Below are positions 8,296-17,021 of a stretch of DNA of 64,000 nucleotides, in pieces. The DNA is from CAZMRQ01 sp964568795. Its GTDB lineage: Bacteria > Pseudomonadota > Gammaproteobacteria > Comchoanobacterales > Comchoanobacteraceae. The stretch lies in contig CAZMRQ010000003.1 of NCBI GenBank assembly GCA_964568795.1, positions 1 to 64,000 on the forward strand, read 5' to 3'. The translations under genes were made by a program, and so were the position numbers. Each line of letters begins with the position of its first letter. Within the stretch, counting starts at the first letter, position 1. The notes below the pieces were generated by a model. It ran no database searches, was not told the origin of the DNA, and saw only the letters and a list, made by a program, of their open reading frames with translations.

Positions 8296-10929
8296 ATGGA
8301 TGATTATAGGGTAATATTACAGAGCGAAAAGCAGGAGTGGCAAGATGCGCTTGCTGACTTTTCCCGTCGTCATGGGTCTGATCAATCTCAACTATTGCTG
8401 AAGCAACTCCTGTCTTCCTGGTCTCAGAAAGAACAACACAACTTGCGCAGTTGTGTGACTTATTATCAGAATACTTCTTTGCCCAATCTCCCATTTGGTG
8501 TCAGCCGCTCATCCATTGCCGAGCAACTCGCTGGTTGGATAAGCTGGAACACGGTGTGTATGGTTGCCAAGGCCAATAGGCAAGAGAGCGCCCTTGGAGG
8601 CCATTTCGCGACATACCAGTCAGTTAAAGATTTGTATGAAGTGGGTTTTGATTATTTTTTTCGTGGAGACAGTGATACGCAACTGGGTGATTTAATTTAC
8701 TATCAAGGCCACAGTATTACAGGGGTGTATGCGCGCTCTTTTCTCGAGGGACGTTTCCAAGAAAGCCAATTAGAAAACTACCGACGAGAGACACAAGGAC
8801 AAGGGCTCAGTTCGTATCCGCACCCTTGGTTGATGCCAGGTTATTGGCAATTTCCAACAGTCTCTATGGGTCTGGGTCCTGCTATGGCCATTCATCAAGC
8901 ACGGTTGCTGTCGTATTTAGAGTCACGTCGTTTGCTGCCAAAAAGTGACAGACGTGTGTGGGCTTTCAGTGGTGATGGAGAAATGCTGGAACCAGAATCA
9001 ACAGGATTACTGCGAACTGCAGCAAGAGACCAGTTAAATAGACTTGTCTTTGTGGTCAGTTGCAATTTACTGGAGTTAGATGGGTTGGTTTGCCCTAATA
9101 ATCAAGTTATTACTGAGCTAGAGGGTGTTTTTATTGGTGCTGGTTGGCGCGTCATTAAAATTATCTGGAATAGCCATTGGGAAGCGCTTTTCATTAAGGA
9201 GCAAACAGGGCAATTGCAACAATTGATGACCGAGTTGGTGGATGGTGAATTACAGAACATTACTATTAAAGGAGTGGCTTACCTTCAACAGCTAATCAAA
9301 GACAGATGCCCTGAATTAGAAGAATGGGTTGATGCACAGCCAGAGAATGTATGGGAGTCTCTTGGGAGTGCAGGCCATGACTGGGTCAAAATACATCAAG
9401 CATACTTAGCTGCAGCCCATGAGACAGATCGTCCAGTGTGCATTTTAGCAAAGACCGTCAAAGGGTGTGGATTAGGAGCAGGCATTGAGTCTGTGAATAG
9501 TGTTCATAGTAAGAAGGCACTGAATCCTGATGAGTTAGTACGTTTGGGCCGGCAATGGCAAGTTCCTTTAACAGATGAAAAGATGAAACAAGCATGTTTC
9601 TATCACCCGGGGTTAGATCATCCCAGCATAGCGTATATGCGTGATAAACGTGCTAAACTTGGCGGCTCTATCCCAGCACGTGATTCAAGTTGCAAGTCCT
9701 TGCCAGTTTGTTCAATGGCAGTATTTTCTTTATTGCTTAATAAGAGCCAACGCCCTATGTCAACGACAAAAGCGGTGGTTAGGTGCCTTGGCTCTTTGCT
9801 CAGGCAGCCTGATTTTCGCGAGTTGATCGTTCCCATCGTACCAGATGAGGCCAGAACTTTTGGTATGGAAGGTCTTTTTAAGCAGATTGGTATTTATGCA
9901 CCTGGCGGTCAACAATATACGCCACATGATATTGATAATATAGCTGGCTATCGTGAGGCCACAGATGGTCAATTTATCCAAGAAGGTTTATGTGAGGCAG
10001 GGGGTATTGCCACATGGATTGCGGCTGCAACAGCCTATGCCCATCATAAGGTTCCGCTGATCCCTTTTTATGTTTTTTATTCCATGTTTGGTTTTCAACG
10101 CATTGGCGATTTTATCTGGGCTGCTGCAGACAGTCGGGCACGCGGATTTCTCATAGGTGCAACATCCGGGCGGACAACCCTTGAGGGTGAAGGTTTACAG
10201 CATAACGATGGACACAGTCATGTTTTATCAAGTGTTGTGCCACGTTGTGTTTCGTATGATCCTTGCTTTGCGTATGAGTGTGCCGTGATTATACAGCATG
10301 GTCTTAAACGCATGTATACAGATCAAGAGGATGTTTTCTATTATATGACCGTGATGAATGAAAGTTATGAGCATCCTGCAATACTTGAGGGCGCAGAACA
10401 AGGCATTATAAAAGGCATGTATAGTTTGGATGAGCAACAAGATCCTGACATTCATTTTCTAGCCTCAGGTGCAATACTGCGAGAGTCGATGAAAGCTGCA
10501 GCATGGATGAAGGCCAAAGGCATTCGCGTCAAATTATGGAGCGTCACAAGCTTTACTGAGCTAAGAAGAGAAGGGCTAAAGTGTGAGCGTGATCGTCTTA
10601 TAAGAAAGCAGAATGAAAAAAGTTGGACAAGTGATTGCCTACAAGATGGCAAGCCCGTTGTGGCAGCCTCAGATTATATGCGTAGTGTGGCAGATCAAAT
10701 AAGGTTTTTAGTCCCAGGAGATTATGCGGTGTGTGGTACAGATGGCTTTGGTCGCAGTGATTCGCGTGAGCGGATGCGTGATTATTTTGAAGTATCAAGC
10801 AATTATATATGTTGGGTGGCTATTGATTCATTACTTCGTACCGGTATAATCAAGCACAAGAAAGCTGCCATGTGGCAGTCAGAGTGTGCTATTGATGTCA
10901 ATAAGCCTAATCCAGCGGAGTATGCTTGA
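8296..10929 (+). CDS. aceE: Pyruvate dehydrogenase E1 (homodimeric type)
   Basis: Thiamine-diphosphate-dependent E1 of the pyruvate dehydrogenase complex; decarboxylates pyruvate and acetylates the E2 lipoyl arm. Length 877 is near E. coli AceE (887), and similarity runs end to end. The ThDP site GDGEMLEPES...SCNL is present, but the usual NCNLQRLDGPV reads SCNLLELDGLV. Active-site regions are kept: HFATYQS, QGHSITGVYARSFLEG, the loop His in NSVHSKKAL, QEGLCEAGG (catalytic Glu), EGLQHNDGHSHVLSS, and SVTSFTELRREG and GTDGFGRSDSRE near the end. The first gene of aceE-aceF-lpdA; its TGA overlaps the aceF ATG. ATG 8296 has GGAG 13 bases upstream, a long spacing. Confidence 0.95.
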   Translation: MDDYRVILQSEKQEWQDALADFSRRHGSDQSQLLLKQLLSSWSQKEQHNLRSCVTYYQNTSLPNLPFGVSRSSIAEQLAGWISWNTVCMVAKANRQESALGGHFATYQSVKDLYEVGFDYFFRGDSDTQLGDLIYYQGHSITGVYARSFLEGRFQESQLENYRRETQGQGLSSYPHPWLMPGYWQFPTVSMGLGPAMAIHQARLLSYLESRRLLPKSDRRVWAFSGDGEMLEPESTGLLRTAARDQLNRLVFVVSCNLLELDGLVCPNNQVITELEGVFIGAGWRVIKIIWNSHWEALFIKEQTGQLQQLMTELVDGELQNITIKGVAYLQQLIKDRCPELEEWVDAQPENVWESLGSAGHDWVKIHQAYLAAAHETDRPVCILAKTVKGCGLGAGIESVNSVHSKKALNPDELVRLGRQWQVPLTDEKMKQACFYHPGLDHPSIAYMRDKRAKLGGSIPARDSSCKSLPVCSMAVFSLLLNKSQRPMSTTKAVVRCLGSLLRQPDFRELIVPIVPDEARTFGMEGLFKQIGIYAPGGQQYTPHDIDNIAGYREATDGQFIQEGLCEAGGIATWIAAATAYAHHKVPLIPFYVFYSMFGFQRIGDFIWAAADSRARGFLIGATSGRTTLEGEGLQHNDGHSHVLSSVVPRCVSYDPCFAYECAVIIQHGLKRMYTDQEDVFYYMTVMNESYEHPAILEGAEQGIIKGMYSLDEQQDPDIHFLASGAILRESMKAAAWMKAKGIRVKLWSVTSFTELRREGLKCERDRLIRKQNEKSWTSDCLQDGKPVVAASDYMRSVADQIRFLVPGDYAVCGTDGFGRSDSRERMRDYFEVSSNYICWVAIDSLLRTGIIKHKKAAMWQSECAIDVNKPNPAEYA

Positions 10930-12443
10930 TGGATAGAAATAAACAAACGAAAAATATCTGTGTTCCTGATATTGCAGGGACAATATCTGTCGCTGAGATA
11001 TTGATCAAGACAAGTGAACATGTGAGCAAAGATCAGCCATTGGCGGTGTTGGAGTCAGATAAGGCTGCTTTGGAATTGACGGCTTCTTGTCCTGGGCAGA
11101 TCACAGCAATTCACGTTAGCCAGGGAGAAGAGGTGACTGCGGGTCAACAGTTTTGTGAGATACTGCTGACTGATCAGTCAGAGAAAGCAAAAGAGCTTCA
11201 ATGCACTTTTCCTGACTTAGGCTCTCAGACTTCTCAGGTGGTAGAAGTGCATAAGTCTCCGGGGGACCACGTGGATAAAAATGAAGCTATTTGCACGTGT
11301 GAAAGTGAAAAGGCAGTGATGGAAGTGCCGGCCCCTCAAGCAGGAAAGCTGATCGAGGTATTTATTCAAGTAGGTGACCAAGCAACGGCGGGTCAGCCAA
11401 TGTGTTCCATAGAAAGCGATCAGGTCACAGAGTCTCCTGCTAAAAAAATACCGCAGAAAGCTGTGGATCAGTCCATTGCTAAAGAAATGCCGCAGAAAGC
11501 TGTGGATCAGTCAATTGATTTAGGAAAACAGAAGCGATACAAACAAGTGGCTGCAGGACCAGCTGTTCGGCATTTGGCTACCGAGTTCGGCATTGATTTA
11601 AACGAAGTGGCTGGGAGCGGGTATAAAGGGCGTATTACCTCTACGGATCTGAAGTCATACAACCGGCAAAGGCTCTCTTCAACGACAGCCAAGCTATCAC
11701 CTCCAAGCATTGATTTTAGTCGTTGGGGCGCTGTACGTCATGAAAAGCTTCACCGTATAAGGCGTGCTTCTGCTGAGCATTTGACTATGTGTGCCACTAT
11801 TCCACAAGTGACTCAGTTTTTTGAATGTGATTTGACAGTTCTTGAAGCCTTCAGAAAAGAGTGCAAAAAAGAAATCAAACAGATCAGGGTCACACCGTTA
11901 ATATTTTTTATAAAAGCCCTTTCGGCAGTATGTCAGAAGTACCCACGATTTAATGCCAGTTTATCTGCAGATGGACACGAATTAATTTTAAAAGAATATT
12001 TTAATGTGGGTATAGCTATTGATACGCCTGATGGTTTGGTGGTCGGCGTTATTCATAATATAGCTGAATTGAGCTTATGGCAGTTGGCTGACCATATTCA
12101 GAACTTAAGTCATCAGGCTCGCGAGAAAGGTTTGACTCCGCAGCAAATGCAAGGGGGATGTATGACTCTCTCATCATTAGGGGGAATTGGAGGGCAGTAC
12201 TTTACCCCCATAGTCAATGTTCCGGAGGTAGCTATATTAGGGATAGGCAAAGCAGAACATAAACCAGTTTTACAAGAGGGGCAATGGGTGCCACGGTATA
12301 TGGTGCCTATGGCATTGAGTTATGATCACAGGGTCATTGATGGAGCAGATGCAGCACGCTTTGTGGTAGCAATGACAGAAGAAATAAACAGTATGAGTGC
12401 CAGTTGCACATTGGCAAGTTTTAAGGAGGGGAAAAATGGTTGA
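10929..12443 (+). CDS. aceF: Dihydrolipoamide acetyltransferase E2 of PDH
   Basis: The E2 core of pyruvate dehydrogenase; moves acetyl groups from lipoyl lysine to CoA. Domains in order: lipoyl domain 1 (modified Lys in LESDKAALEL, about residue 44), lipoyl domain 2 (CESEKAVMEVPA, about residue 124), a linker with a tandem repeat, the peripheral-subunit-binding domain (AGPAVRHLATEFGIDLNEVA, about 200-235), and the catalytic domain ending with SYDHRVIDGADAARF, whose His is catalytic. It has two lipoyl domains where E. coli has three. ATG 10929 shares its A with the aceE stop (TGATG), and the end overlaps lpdA by eight bases. Confidence 0.95.
   Translation: MDRNKQTKNICVPDIAGTISVAEILIKTSEHVSKDQPLAVLESDKAALELTASCPGQITAIHVSQGEEVTAGQQFCEILLTDQSEKAKELQCTFPDLGSQTSQVVEVHKSPGDHVDKNEAICTCESEKAVMEVPAPQAGKLIEVFIQVGDQATAGQPMCSIESDQVTESPAKKIPQKAVDQSIAKEMPQKAVDQSIDLGKQKRYKQVAAGPAVRHLATEFGIDLNEVAGSGYKGRITSTDLKSYNRQRLSSTTAKLSPPSIDFSRWGAVRHEKLHRIRRASAEHLTMCATIPQVTQFFECDLTVLEAFRKECKKEIKQIRVTPLIFFIKALSAVCQKYPRFNASLSADGHELILKEYFNVGIAIDTPDGLVVGVIHNIAELSLWQLADHIQNLSHQAREKGLTPQQMQGGCMTLSSLGGIGGQYFTPIVNVPEVAILGIGKAEHKPVLQEGQWVPRYMVPMALSYDHRVIDGADAARFVVAMTEEINSMSASCTLASFKEGKNG
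11439..11516 (+). repeat. Tandem 39-bp repeat in the aceF linker
   Basis: Two adjacent 39-base copies (11439-11477 and 11478-11516) encode AK(K/E)(I/M)PQKAVDQSI twice. They sit in the flexible linker between lipoyl domain 2 and the E3-binding domain, so a recent in-frame duplication lengthened the linker. The two copies differ at very few bases. Confidence 0.85.
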
Positions 12444-13833
12444 ACAAGTAAAGACAGATTTAGTCGTTATTGGCAGTGGTCCTGGGGGTATGGCATGTGC
12501 CTACCGTGCAGCTGATTTAGGGATGAAAGTGACGATGGTTGAGCAAAGTGATGCATTGGGAGGGATCTGCTTGAATGTCGGTTGTATCCCATCAAAAGCT
12601 TTATTACACACAGCTCAGTGTATCAATGATATGAAAAAACTAGCGGATAAGGGTGTGGTGGTTGATCAGCCCAAAATTGATGCAAGTAAACTGCATCAAT
12701 GGGTCAAAGATGAAGTGATACATCGTTTAAACAAAGGTGTTGAATTCCTTGCCAAAAAACGCCAGGTTCAGGTAGTGCGTGGTCATGCCACATTTCTCGA
12801 TAATAAAACTTTGAAAGTGGCTGGGGATAAGCAAGAATACCAGGTATTGTTTGATAAAGCTGTGATAGCAGTCGGTTCTCGCCCAGTAACACTCGATTCA
12901 CTGCCACGAGATGAGCGCATATTCGATTCCACTGGGGCTTTAGAGCTTAACCGCATTAGTGGTCGCATGCTTGTGCTTGGTGGAGGCATCATTGGTTGTG
13001 AAATGGCTAATGTGTATCAAGCGTTGGGGGTTGAAGTAACCATTTGTGAAATGATGGACACGATTATGTTGGGCGTGGATAAAGACTGTGTCAAAGCATG
13101 CCGTCAAATCTTTACTTCGCGTGGCATCCGCATATTGGAAGCCACAAAAGTCAGTCAAGTGAAAGCATCTAAAAAGGGTCTTAGCGTTGTGTTAGAGTCT
13201 AAGAAAGGCAAAGAGACAGAAGAGTTTGATCAGATAATGGTGAGTATTGGAAGACGCCCAAATGGAGACCTGATTGGTGCAGAGCATGCTGGGATTGTAT
13301 TAAGTGAAAAAGGTGCAGTTCAAGTCAATCAGCAATTGCAAACGTCACAACCACATATCTATGCCATTGGTGATGTGACCGGGAAAAATCTGGCACATGA
13401 GGCTACTGCTATGGGTCATGTATGTGCTGAAATCATGGTCGGCAAGAGAAAAAGTTATGCTCAGCCGGTTATTCCATCTGTTGCCTACACAGATCCGGAA
13501 GTTGCGTGGGCCGGGGTGACAGAGGCTCAAGCTAAAGAGGCAAATATTCCATATAAGGTGGCCTTTTTCCCTTGGCAAGCCAGTGGTCGTTCGTTAAGCC
13601 AAGGCCGCTCTGAAGGGTTGACAAAACTGTTAGTCCACTCTCAGCACCAGACAATCATTGGTGCAGCTATAGTAGGGCCCCATGCTGGGGAGCTAATTGG
13701 TGAGTGTGTGTTGGCTATGGAAATGGGCTGTGACATTGAAGATTTGGCGTTAACAGTTCACCCTCATCCTACTTTCTCTGAGTCGATAGCATTGGCTGCA
13801 GAGAACTATTTAGGCACTATTACAGATCTGTGA
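12436..13833 (+). CDS. lpdA: Dihydrolipoamide dehydrogenase (E3)
   Basis: The FAD flavoprotein that reoxidises the E2 dihydrolipoyl group and passes electrons to NAD. Visible: the FAD-binding GSGPGGMACAYRAADLG, the redox disulfide GGICLNVGCIPSK (Cys pair near residue 45), the NAD-binding VLGGGIIGCEMANVY, the second FAD motif IYAIGDVTG, and HPHPTFSES with the catalytic His-Glu pair. Length 465 is usual. ATG 12436 follows a strong AAGGAGGGG site; the frame overlaps the end of aceF. E3 may also serve 2-oxoglutarate dehydrogenase, whose genes are not here. No clear terminator follows; 13834-14012 shows nothing else I recognise. Confidence 0.95.
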   Translation: MVEQVKTDLVVIGSGPGGMACAYRAADLGMKVTMVEQSDALGGICLNVGCIPSKALLHTAQCINDMKKLADKGVVVDQPKIDASKLHQWVKDEVIHRLNKGVEFLAKKRQVQVVRGHATFLDNKTLKVAGDKQEYQVLFDKAVIAVGSRPVTLDSLPRDERIFDSTGALELNRISGRMLVLGGGIIGCEMANVYQALGVEVTICEMMDTIMLGVDKDCVKACRQIFTSRGIRILEATKVSQVKASKKGLSVVLESKKGKETEEFDQIMVSIGRRPNGDLIGAEHAGIVLSEKGAVQVNQQLQTSQPHIYAIGDVTGKNLAHEATAMGHVCAEIMVGKRKSYAQPVIPSVAYTDPEVAWAGVTEAQAKEANIPYKVAFFPWQASGRSLSQGRSEGLTKLLVHSQHQTIIGAAIVGPHAGELIGECVLAMEMGCDIEDLALTVHPHPTFSESIALAAENYLGTITDL

Positions 13834-14012
13834 TATCAAGACAGAGTATCATGCTGTGCTTGCTGAGTGCTTTGACACTGCCGTTTTGATGTGTTTTTAG
13901 GCAATCGATACTGCTGTATTCAAATTCAGAGTATTTGAGCTGTCAGTTTTTCCAATACAATCATGTACTCAATTTTCTTGGTGTATTTAATTAATGAGTC
14001 CATGGATTTTCG

Positions 14013-14043
14013 TTGACAAAAAGACATTATGAAATAATAATAT
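14013..14043 (+). promoter_or_regulatory. Sigma-70-like promoter for the beta-barrel gene
   Basis: A perfect TTGACA at 14013-14018 is followed by TAATAA at 14035-14040 (16-base spacer) or TAATAT at 14038-14043 (19-base spacer). The A/T-rich stretch leads directly to a GGAGAAAAA ribosome site and the ATG at 14064. Confidence 0.55.
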
Positions 14044-14063
14044 AAAAAAACTATGGAGAAAAA

Positions 14064-14603
14064 ATGAAAGTATTTACATTTGCACTTTTAATATCGGGGT
14101 CAGTATTGGCTAAAGAAAGCTCACCATTGTTTTTTGGAGGATTTGTCTCTCAGCAAGGAGGAGGGATAGGTGACTTAGTGACACATTTCCAGGATGGCAA
14201 GTACAACCGGTTCTTATCCTTGTCTATTGGAGGTCGATCTCAGCTTACTCGCTTTTTGTCTATCGGGTTTGAAAGTTATTTTCAGGCAAAATATTATGAA
14301 AGAGACCAAGAGCAGTGGGGATGGTCTTATCCACACCGGATCATGTTTGATTTTAAGCCTACATGGCATATGTCAGAAGCGATGCATTTTTATGGCATTA
14401 TTGGCTACAGTCCTGTGCAAGGAGGCAGCGAGAGTCACAGTCATATAGATGGATTGCGTTTAGGATTTGGGGCGGAGGCATTTCTATCTGATCGGTTTAG
14501 CCTGCTTTTTCAGTATACACAGACACACCGTCCAGATTATGATGATGCGGATCAGAGTCAGTATCAACCAACATTGGCTATCGGCACTCATATTCATTTC
14601 TGA
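14064..14603 (+). CDS. Outer-membrane beta-barrel protein
   Basis: A 179-residue secreted protein. The N terminus MKVFTFALLISGSVLAKE is a Sec signal peptide with a likely cut after SVLA. The rest alternates polar and hydrophobic residues, is rich in Gly, Tyr and Phe, and ends in HIHF, with the C-terminal Phe that marks barrel proteins for BAM insertion. Size fits an eight-strand barrel. It shows no motif of PagP or PagL that I can recognise, so the function (structural porin-like, adhesin or enzyme) is open. It has its own promoter and ribosome site and is followed by a second small barrel gene, to which it is not clearly similar. Confidence 0.7.
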   Translation: MKVFTFALLISGSVLAKESSPLFFGGFVSQQGGGIGDLVTHFQDGKYNRFLSLSIGGRSQLTRFLSIGFESYFQAKYYERDQEQWGWSYPHRIMFDFKPTWHMSEAMHFYGIIGYSPVQGGSESHSHIDGLRLGFGAEAFLSDRFSLLFQYTQTHRPDYDDADQSQYQPTLAIGTHIHF

Positions 14604-14605
14604 TC

Positions 14606-14623
14606 AATCGGCGTAGGCTGATT
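14606..14623 (+). terminator. Hairpin after first barrel gene
   Basis: AATCGGC pairs with GCTGATT (one G-T pair) around a GTAG loop, right after the stop codon. It lacks a T-run, so its role as a terminator is uncertain. Confidence 0.3.
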
Positions 14624-14738
14624 AATTATGAGAATTTGATTAACTGAATATTAATAGATTATGAATGCGAAGGCAATGAGTTGTGTATTCATAGGATGAT
14701 TGACATTATAGGATCAACAGAATAAATAAGGAAAACAC

Positions 14739-15341
14739 ATGAAAAAGTTCATTATCCCAGTAGCGAGTGTGATTTTTTGCACAGCAGCTAGTGCACTGAG
14801 TATTGATTTGGCTCCCAGTGTGAATGAAAGTACAGTAACACTCACAGATTCAGATTTTAGTAAATACTCAAGTTTGACTCATGATGTCAATTCGTTTGCA
14901 TTACAAATTGGTCTTTCAGAGCAGTTGTCTTTGCATAAACATTTTGCTATCGGTGCACGTGCATGGGCTGGCAAAGGATTTCATAAAGAGACTCTATATG
15001 CTTCAGGTGATGATCATGTCACATTGGACATGGGGTACCGAGTTGGTGCGGGAATAGCTCCTACTTTCAAGATGACAAAAGATTTTTCAGTAAATTTGAT
15101 GGGTGGTTATGCTCTGAATCAGTTGAAAATAAATGATGATGATAGAGTCAATGCTCTAGATGCTAAGCTGCATGGCTTTGTTTATGGTGTTGGTATGACT
15201 GCTAAGATCAATTCGCAGTTTGATGCATCAATTAATTATGAAGCATTTGCACCAAAGTCAACTCATATTGCCTCATCAGTTGATACAGTTTCTCTAAAAG
15301 CGAAACAGCTAAGTTTGGCTATACGTTACAAGATCGCATAA
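14739..15341 (+). CDS. Outer-membrane beta-barrel protein, OmpX/Opa-like size
   Basis: A 200-residue protein with signal peptide MKKFIIPVASVIFCTAASA (cut before LSIDLAP). The mature part shows repeated amphipathic strands such as HFAIGARAWAG, MGYRVGAGIAPTF, FSVNLMGGYALNQLKI and LHGFVYGVGMTAKI, in keeping with a small eight-strand barrel; the end is SLAIRYKIA, without the typical terminal Phe. No precise family is recognised. It has an AAGG ribosome site and is followed by a clear intrinsic terminator, so it is the last gene of its transcript. Confidence 0.7.
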   Translation: MKKFIIPVASVIFCTAASALSIDLAPSVNESTVTLTDSDFSKYSSLTHDVNSFALQIGLSEQLSLHKHFAIGARAWAGKGFHKETLYASGDDHVTLDMGYRVGAGIAPTFKMTKDFSVNLMGGYALNQLKINDDDRVNALDAKLHGFVYGVGMTAKINSQFDASINYEAFAPKSTHIASSVDTVSLKAKQLSLAIRYKIA

Positions 15342-15348
15342 GTGACAT

Positions 15349-15372
15349 AAAAGGGCTTTAATGGCCCTTTTT
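15349..15372 (+). terminator. Rho-independent terminator
   Basis: AAAGGGC (15350-15356) pairs with GCCCTTT (15364-15370) around a seven-base loop, followed by more T. It closes the second barrel gene and separates it from mpl. Confidence 0.85.
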
Positions 15373-15441
15373 CCATCCCTATATGTGTAGGTCTTTTATT
15401 CCATAAGGATTGTGTTATGATGTCCGGACTATGGAGACATT

Positions 15442-16770
15442 ATGACAAAGAAGACAATACACATTGTTCCTTCATGCGGTAAGTTATCAGCTTGTGTAGC
15501 GATTCTTGCCGCTGAGTCGGGATATGATGTTCGTTGTTATGATACGCAACCGCAAAACCCCATGTTGGCTCAATTGCAGCAAAGTGGACTGCATTGTCAC
15601 ACACATATGCCGCTTGCTAAAGATATACGCAATGATGTGGTTTTAGTAGGCAATAGTTTGTCTCGCTCACATCCTTGGGTCAGCTCTTGTATGGCTGAAG
15701 GAGTGAGACTGCATAGCATGCCTCAGTGGTTGTATGAAAATATACTTTCTCATCGACGAGTCATCGCTGTGTCTGGAACGCACGGAAAAACAACCACAAC
15801 CTCTCTTATTGCGTATTTGATGAAGCGCGCTGGCCATGATGTGGGTTATTTAGTTGGTGGGCAGTGTCTTTCATTAGGTGTGTCTGCACAACTAGGCACA
15901 AGCGCTTATTTTGTGATTGAGGCGGATGAATACGATACAGCATTTTTTGACAAACGAGCCAAGTTCTTTTGGTATTGGCCTTATGTGGCTTTGGTGAACA
16001 ACCTGGAACTTGATCATGCGGATATTTATCCAGATCTCAAACACTTGCACACGGCTTTTAGGCAATGGTTGCAGTGTGTTCCACCACAAGGCTCTATTTG
16101 CTTACCAGCTAGTCTGAATCATTTAACAGGGCTATGTTCTGACACCCAGGTTCGTCATTTTGAAAATGAAGGGATTCAAGCTAATGAAGATGGCTATCAG
16201 TCATTTCGTTTTGATCAACAGGGTGATAGAAGTGTGAGTTGGCAGTTATTGGGCATTATTAATGCTAAGAACATGGTGGCTGCTTGTTCTGTCTTAGATG
16301 CATTGGGGTTAAATATAGATGAGGCATGCCAGCATGCAAAAGATTTTTCTGGTGTGGATAGGAGAATGAGCCTCGTTCATCAAGGTGATTATGCACTCTA
16401 TGATGATTTTGCTCATCATCCTACATCTCTGAAGGCATTGTGTGAGTTGCCGTATCAAGGAAAGCTGCATTTAATTATATATCCAGAAAACATGTATATG
16501 AAAACGGATAGGGGCATTCAAGCGGTAGCGGAGCTAATAGGTCAGACAAAACACAGCATTTATTTTTTGCACAATCCCCAAGCCAAATACAAAACATCGG
16601 AAGTTCAAGAATTACTTGGTTCTCATTTTTTCCTGAATGATGAGAGTCTGTTGGACAGTCTAACTAATCTCTTGTCAAAGGGGGACAGCATCGTGACTGC
16701 ATCAGCAAAATACTTAGTTGATTTACATCAAAAGCTTGTGGATAGTCCGTGCAGAGAGAGCTTGGATTGA
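15442..16770 (+). CDS. mpl: Murein tripeptide ligase Mpl
   Basis: Joins recycled L-Ala-gamma-D-Glu-meso-DAP to UDP-MurNAc using ATP, in peptidoglycan recycling. It shows the Mur ligase pattern: N-terminal Rossmann-like domain (IHIVPSCGKLSA), the ATP loop SGTHGKTTTTSL near residue 112, the carbamylated-Lys region (EADEYDTAFFDKR), NLELDHADIY, and DRRMSLVHQGDYALYDDFAHHPT near 310. DDFAHHPT and the EADEYDTAFFD segment favour Mpl over MurC. At 442 residues it is close to E. coli Mpl (457). It is a single gene after a terminator and before the accessory island. Confidence 0.9.
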   Translation: MTKKTIHIVPSCGKLSACVAILAAESGYDVRCYDTQPQNPMLAQLQQSGLHCHTHMPLAKDIRNDVVLVGNSLSRSHPWVSSCMAEGVRLHSMPQWLYENILSHRRVIAVSGTHGKTTTTSLIAYLMKRAGHDVGYLVGGQCLSLGVSAQLGTSAYFVIEADEYDTAFFDKRAKFFWYWPYVALVNNLELDHADIYPDLKHLHTAFRQWLQCVPPQGSICLPASLNHLTGLCSDTQVRHFENEGIQANEDGYQSFRFDQQGDRSVSWQLLGIINAKNMVAACSVLDALGLNIDEACQHAKDFSGVDRRMSLVHQGDYALYDDFAHHPTSLKALCELPYQGKLHLIIYPENMYMKTDRGIQAVAELIGQTKHSIYFLHNPQAKYKTSEVQELLGSHFFLNDESLLDSLTNLLSKGDSIVTASAKYLVDLHQKLVDSPCRESLD

Positions 16771-17021
16771 GGGGTTTACTAAGGATGCAGACCCAAGTGC
16801 GGCAGTGACCTTGGATTTGTTGAGAGCCTGCATCATACTTCGGATGTGAAGACATCGGGTTGTCTGGGTCTCACAGAGATCAAAGGATGGCGTCACTTTG
16901 ACCATACTGCCAAGAAAATGAAATCTTATGAGATGGCTATGGGAGTAGCCATACTTGAGATACGGTAGAGTATATTGGCTGATCTGCGATGCATGTGATC
17001 CTGACGGGTGCCATCAATCAC
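16771..17021. other. Spacer with a possible gene remnant
   Basis: The plus strand has an uninterrupted 61-codon frame from 16783 to TAG at 16966-16968, without a good start, reading for example VKTSGCLGLTEIKGWRHFDH. I cannot place it in a family. A short inverted repeat ATGGCTA/TAGCCAT lies at 16933-16952. The region borders the accessory island and may be a decayed mobile gene. Confidence 0.2.

Noticed and set aside
14700..14728. TTGACA plus TAAATA as a promoter for the second barrel gene
   Set aside because: The implied transcript start would fall at or after the ribosome site next to the ATG at 14739, leaving no usable leader.
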